Source: Anaerolineae bacterium
GTDB taxonomy: Bacteria; Chloroflexota; Anaerolineae; DRVO01
DNA: 47,448 nucleotides
NCBI GenBank assembly: GCA_013178015.1
Contig: JABLXR010000033.1
Location: 1 to 47,448 of the forward strand
Reading direction: 5' to 3'
A model generated the notes under the pieces. That model worked only from the letters and a program-made list of their open reading frames with translations, was not told where the DNA came from and did no database searches. This document shows, piece by piece, positions 44,070-47,448 of this stretch. Every line of letters starts with the position of its first letter. The first letter of the stretch is position 1. The translations under genes were made by a program, and so were the position numbers.

Positions 44070-44822
44070 TTAGCACTCTCCCACTGTGCTGACGTAAAGG
44101 CGTCCGTAAGGTCGATAAGTGAGGGGAACCAGCTTGGTGTAACTGTCTGAGACCAGGCTGTCCGGATCGAGGCAGAACTCCCAGCAATACGGCTCCAGAT
44201 GGCGGCGCAGCTCCTCCCGGTCGGCATCGGTGAGCTCCTCTCTCCCTGCTCCCTTCCCAAGCCGGTGCTCAGGCACGGAGCCGCGCACGTAGATCGTCCC
44301 CCCGTGCATGCCCGTGCCCAGCCAGTTGCCTACTGGTCTCTGCCGCCCCTGGTCGGTCAGCCCCAGCACGATCAGAACGCCGCCGGCCATGTACTCCCCC
44401 AGGAAGTCCCCGGCAGCACCACCCACCACGATCGCCGGTCCGTTGCCCGGCTGCGCCTTCATGTGGATTCCCACTCGGTAGCCCACATCGCCGCGCACCC
44501 AGATGCGCCCACCCCGCAAGCTATGACCCAAGATGTCGCCCGCCGATCCATGGATGGCGATCAGGCCTGAGTTCATCGTATTGCCCACCGCGTTCTGGGC
44601 ATTGCCCAGCACCCGAACGGTCGGACCATCCATGAAGGCACCCAGGTCTTCGCCTGGTGTCCCTTCCAGGGTGAGGCTGAGCTCTCCCCCGAGCCCGGTT
44701 CCGATGTAGCGGTGGCCCAATACCTCAGTCACCCGCACTGCCCGCTCCCCAGCCGCCGCCGCCTCCGCCAGCAGCCGGTTCAGAGAGACATGATCCAGTC
44801 CGCGAGCGCTGACAGTTAGCAC
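44070..44822 (-). CDS. Glutamate synthase GXGXG-domain subunit (GltB domain 3)
   Basis: This right-handed beta-helix protein corresponds to the C-terminal domain of the large glutamate synthase subunit. The likely start is a GTG at 44822, seven bases after AGGGGGG and 22 bases after the central-subunit stop, giving 250 residues. Repeated glycine turns (GLGGELSLTLEG, VGNTMNSGLIAIHGSAGDILG, GGRIWVRGDVGYRVG, GGAAGDFLGEYMAGGVLIVLG) make the helix. A C-terminal tail carries two Cys (PYCWEFCLDPD). It is the third gene of a split glutamate synthase, as found in archaea and some thermophilic and Chloroflexota-like bacteria. Confidence 0.9.
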   Translation of the reverse strand: MLTVSARGLDHVSLNRLLAEAAAAGERAVRVTEVLGHRYIGTGLGGELSLTLEGTPGEDLGAFMDGPTVRVLGNAQNAVGNTMNSGLIAIHGSAGDILGHSLRGGRIWVRGDVGYRVGIHMKAQPGNGPAIVVGGAAGDFLGEYMAGGVLIVLGLTDQGRQRPVGNWLGTGMHGGTIYVRGSVPEHRLGKGAGREELTDADREELRRHLEPYCWEFCLDPDSLVSDSYTKLVPLTYRPYGRLYVSTVGEC

Positions 44823-44844
44823 AGTCGTTCCCCCCTGGTGAGCG

Positions 44845-46353
44845 TCACTCGCGCCCGGCCGCCTGCACCCCAAGGACAGCCAGTGTCTCTGCATCCAGTC
44901 CCACCGCCCTGAGGCGTTCCCGATTCCCCCGCAGGCTCTCCACGGCATTGATGCCCAGGGCGCCTAGCACCTCGCGTAGCTCCGTGGCCCAGGCCCGGAT
45001 CAGGTTGCCCACGCGCTCCACCCCCTCCTCCAGGTCCTGCCGCGCCGCCAGCTTCGGGTCCTGGGTGGTGAGCCCCCAGGCGCAGCGCCCGGTGTGGCAC
45101 GCCTGGCACAACGTGCACCCCAGGCTCACCAGCGCTGCTGTGCCCACCGCCACCGCGTCTGCCCCCAAAGCCAGAGCTTTGACCATGTCCCCACTGGAAC
45201 GGATGCCGCCTGACGCGACCAGGGTGACCTCGTTGCGAATCCCCTCCTCTCGCAGCCGATCGTCCACGGCTGCCAGGGCCAGCTCCAGCGGTATTCCCAT
45301 GTGGTTGCGCACCACCTTGGGCGCCGCCCCCGTCCCACCCCGGAACCCATCTACAGTAACGAAGTCGGCACCGGCCCGGACGGCACCGCTGGCGATGGCG
45401 GCCACGTGGTGCACCGCCGCAATCTTCACTCCCACCGGCTTGGCAAAGCCGGTAGCCTGCTTGACCGCGCCCACCAGCTGGGCCAGGTCTTCTATGGAGT
45501 AGATGTCGTGGTGCGGAGCTGGCGAGAGCGCATCGGCACCCTCGGGGATCATGCGGGTGGCGGCGATCTCCGCCGTCACCTTCTCCCCCGGCAAATGACC
45601 CCCGATCCCGGGCTTGGCGCCCTGACCCATCTTGATCTCCACTGCCGCTGCCCGCTCTAGGTACCGTGGGTGAACCCCGAACCGCCCGGATGCCACTTGC
45701 ACCACAGTGCTGGGCCCGAACTCGTACAGCTCCTCGTGCAGTCCGCCCTCCCCGCAGTTCCACAGGGTGCCCGTCTCCTGCGCGGCGCGCGCTAGGATTC
45801 GGTGCACGTTCAGGTTCACGGCGCCCAGGGACATCGCCCCCAGCAGGATGGGGACCTCCAGCCGGATCTGCGGGGGCAGGGGGTGCGCCAGTCGAAGCGT
45901 ACCCTCAGGCCTCGCCTCCACCTGCAGGGCGGAAGGCTTGGCGCCCAGGAAGGTGACTACCTCCATGGGCTCACGCAGGGGATCGATGGAGGGGTTGGTG
46001 ACCTGGCTAGCGTCCAGAAGCAGGTGGTCCCAGATGGACTGATAGGCCAGGTCGTTGCCAGCCCCCGCCAGTAACATGCCGCCAGTCTGAGCCTGTCGCA
46101 TCAGGTCGTGGCGGAGGGAGACCGACCAGTACGGGTTATGCCGGTGTGCCACCTGGTTCGGTACTACCCTGAGCGCACCCGTAGGACAGAAGGTGACGCA
46201 TCGCGCGCAGGCCACGCAGCGGGAGTGACGCGCCACCGGCCTTCCTGACTCCATGGAGATCACGCCGAAGGAGCACTCCCGAGCGCAGCGCCCGCATGCA
46301 CTGCACCCCTCGCCGACCTGCACCAGGAAGTCGGGCAGGAGGTAGTTCCTCAA
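44845..46353 (-). CDS. Glutamate synthase central (FMN) subunit with N-terminal ferredoxin domain
   Basis: This subunit forms glutamate from 2-oxoglutarate and ammonia at an FMN site. Residues 1-60 are a two-cluster ferredoxin (C17, C20, C23, C27 and C46, C49, C52, C56), and residues 100-450 are the FMN barrel, with GAMSLGAVN, GEGGLH, IKMGQGAKPGIGGHLPG, and GGTGAAP. The 3Fe-4S ligands C413, C419 and C424 keep the C-x5-C-x4-C spacing of GltB. At 502 residues it is the archaeal-type GltS. It overlaps the amidotransferase gene by four bases (ATGA). The ferredoxin domain suggests electrons from ferredoxin or a separate reductase; no gltD is visible. Confidence 0.94.
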   Translation of the reverse strand: MRNYLLPDFLVQVGEGCSACGRCARECSFGVISMESGRPVARHSRCVACARCVTFCPTGALRVVPNQVAHRHNPYWSVSLRHDLMRQAQTGGMLLAGAGNDLAYQSIWDHLLLDASQVTNPSIDPLREPMEVVTFLGAKPSALQVEARPEGTLRLAHPLPPQIRLEVPILLGAMSLGAVNLNVHRILARAAQETGTLWNCGEGGLHEELYEFGPSTVVQVASGRFGVHPRYLERAAAVEIKMGQGAKPGIGGHLPGEKVTAEIAATRMIPEGADALSPAPHHDIYSIEDLAQLVGAVKQATGFAKPVGVKIAAVHHVAAIASGAVRAGADFVTVDGFRGGTGAAPKVVRNHMGIPLELALAAVDDRLREEGIRNEVTLVASGGIRSSGDMVKALALGADAVAVGTAALVSLGCTLCQACHTGRCAWGLTTQDPKLAARQDLEEGVERVGNLIRAWATELREVLGALGINAVESLRGNRERLRAVGLDAETLAVLGVQAAGRE

Positions 46354-47448
46354 GCGGACACCCCCTGAGAGAGAAGCCGCCCCTCCGCCGGGAAGCCGGC
46401 CTTAGGAGCCCATATGCAGTCCAGGTTCGGCGCCACGGACCTGATGGCCGACTCCTCCGAGGCGAGGTAGAACCTGAATCCCTCGCGGGCCGCCATCAGA
46501 GGGCGAAGCTTGGCCCGGTCGGTAAGCCCGATCATTCCACGGCTGTGCCCAATGATGATACTGAAGGGACCGTTGGCCATCGCGCTTCCGTACACCTGAC
46601 GAAGAGCGGTGTACAACTCCCTTCGGTCCGGGTCCGACATGCGCTCGATCTGCTCCCAGAATGGAGGCGCCAGGATGGCGTAGAGTAGGCGCCACGGGAG
46701 TCGGTGTCGACGTACCAGCAAGTCCACCAGGTAGACGAGCACCTCGGTGTCCGTCCGCAGAGTGCACCGGTAGCCGAACATCTCCACGTAGCGGCGGTTG
46801 ATGCCGTAAGAGGATATCTCGCCGTTGTGCACCACCGACCACTCGAGCAGGCTGAACGGGTGGGCGCCGCCCCACCAGGCTACGGTGTTGGTGGGAAATC
46901 GACCATGCCCGATCCACTGATAGGCCCGGTACTCCTCCAGGCGGAAGAAGTTGGCGATGTCCTCCGGGTAGCCTACCCCCTTGAACACCCCCAGGTTCTT
47001 CCCGCACGACACCACCCACGAGCCCGGCAGCTCCATGTTCACCCGCATCACCAGGCGGACCACGTAATCTTCTTCCGAGAGCCCTCCCAGGTTCGCCGGA
47101 GGCACCTGGACGAAGTACCGCCACATGTCCGGAGCCACCCCGATCCCGGGAGTAGGTCGGGTGTAGATGCGCTCGCTGCGCACGAGGAAGGTGGCCGCAG
47201 ACAGGAGCTGCTCCACTGCGCTGCGGTGGTCGTCGCGGTCGTAGATAACGTGAATGGCATAGGAATCGGCCATCTCGGGGTAGATGCCATAGGCGGCGAA
47301 GCCTCCTCCCAGCCCATTGCTGCGGTCGTGCATGGCCGCCATCAGGTCGCCGATCACCTGGCCCGGCACCATCCCCCCTGATTCGTCCAGCACGCCGCCA
47401 GTGGCACAACCAGCCGGCACGTATGGGTACTGGCTCTTGCTCGCAGAC
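46350..47448 (-). CDS. Glutamate synthase glutaminase subunit (class II amidotransferase), start outside window
   Basis: This class II glutamine amidotransferase domain corresponds to the N-terminal part of GltB and releases ammonia from glutamine. About 366 residues are visible and the frame is open to the right edge. The likely catalytic Cys is in PAGCATGGV; a GTG four codons before it has no ribosome binding site, so the true start, or a propeptide, probably lies beyond the window. Typical motifs are RSNGLGGGFAAYGIYPE, GHGRFPTNTVAWWGGAHPFSLLEWSVVHNGEIS and TDTEVLVYLVDLL, split here by short gaps. It is the first gene of the three-part glutamate synthase. Confidence 0.88.
   Translation of the reverse strand, partial: SASKSQYPYVPAGCATGGVLDESGGMVPGQVIGDLMAAMHDRSNGLGGGFAAYGIYPEMADSYAIHVIYDRDDHRSAVEQLLSAATFLVRSERIYTRPTPGIGVAPDMWRYFVQVPPANLGGLSEEDYVVRLVMRVNMELPGSWVVSCGKNLGVFKGVGYPEDIANFFRLEEYRAYQWIGHGRFPTNTVAWWGGAHPFSLLEWSVVHNGEISSYGINRRYVEMFGYRCTLRTDTEVLVYLVDLLVRRHRLPWRLLYAILAPPFWEQIERMSDPDRRELYTALRQVYGSAMANGPFSIIIGHSRGMIGLTDRAKLRPLMAAREGFRFYLASEESAIRSVAPNLDCIWAPKAGFPAEGRLLSQGVSA

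Noticed and set aside
44816-45763. A 315-codon minus-strand frame inside the glutamate synthase central gene.
   Set aside because: It is a shifted frame of a well-supported gene and is Gly/Arg rich without motifs.
1-47448. CRISPR array or transposase genes.
   Set aside because: No regularly spaced direct repeats with unique spacers and no transposase domains were seen in any frame.

Overview
The window is a high-G+C bacterial chromosome segment in which almost every base is assigned to a gene. Several traits suggest Chloroflexota (Anaerolineae-like), an inference from style and not from a marker gene: a Tat-exported solute-binding lipoprotein with a linker rich in ETV/VVVEVP, a split ferredoxin-type glutamate synthase, a T-box-controlled trp operon, a sigma-HTH/receiver regulator beside a hybrid kinase, and short dispersed hairpin repeats of a kind I associate with such genomes. 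No rRNA is present; one tRNA (Ser, anticodon CGA) is.

Layout. 1-3.4 kb: a small membrane protein cut by the left edge, an M24 aminopeptidase, a divergent alpha-oxoamine synthase (serine-palmitoyltransferase-like), then tRNA-Ser and tadA. 3.4-4.6 kb: about 1.25 kb in which I find no convincing gene. 4.6-21.5 kb: one long minus-strand run of 16 genes that reads, in transcription order, solute-binding protein, two CUT1-type sugar permeases, cupin, sialidase-like BNR protein, URO-D-family protein, SGNH hydrolase, two more URO-D-family proteins, Gfo/Idh/MocA oxidoreductase, TIM-barrel isomerase, metal amidohydrolase, a second TIM-barrel isomerase, a second oxidoreductase, a third TIM-barrel isomerase and a fourth URO-D-family protein. 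21.8-25.2 kb: a regulator and a hybrid histidine kinase that converge and overlap at their 3' ends. 25.4-29.8 kb: two GH4 glycosidases and an L-lactate-permease-family transporter. 29.9-37 kb: a complete trpEGDCFBA operon with a consensus promoter and a T-box leader whose specifier triplet reads UGG (Trp). 37.2-39.4 kb: two oligopeptide-type ABC permeases without partners. 39.7-40.8 kb: a tyrosine recombinase. 40.9-43.4 kb: the two oxidative pentose-phosphate dehydrogenases (gnd, zwf). 43.5-47.4 kb: Bcp peroxiredoxin and a three-gene archaeal-type glutamate synthase cut by the right edge.

How it may work together. The 17-kb run looks like an uptake-and-catabolism locus for a carbohydrate or polyol: import, release of glycosyl or acyl groups (BNR hydrolase, SGNH hydrolase), redox and epimerisation (two Gfo/Idh/MocA enzymes, three TIM-barrel isomerases), and four divergent URO-D-family proteins that lack the heme-pathway motif and resemble the cobalamin:CoM-type methyltransferase branch. 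The last group is the most unusual part: the simplest hypothesis is demethylation of a methylated sugar, polyol or related ether, but no corrinoid protein is encoded here. The two-component-like pair next door and the divergent 398-bp region are the obvious candidates for its control. The trp operon is the most securely interpreted regulatory unit.
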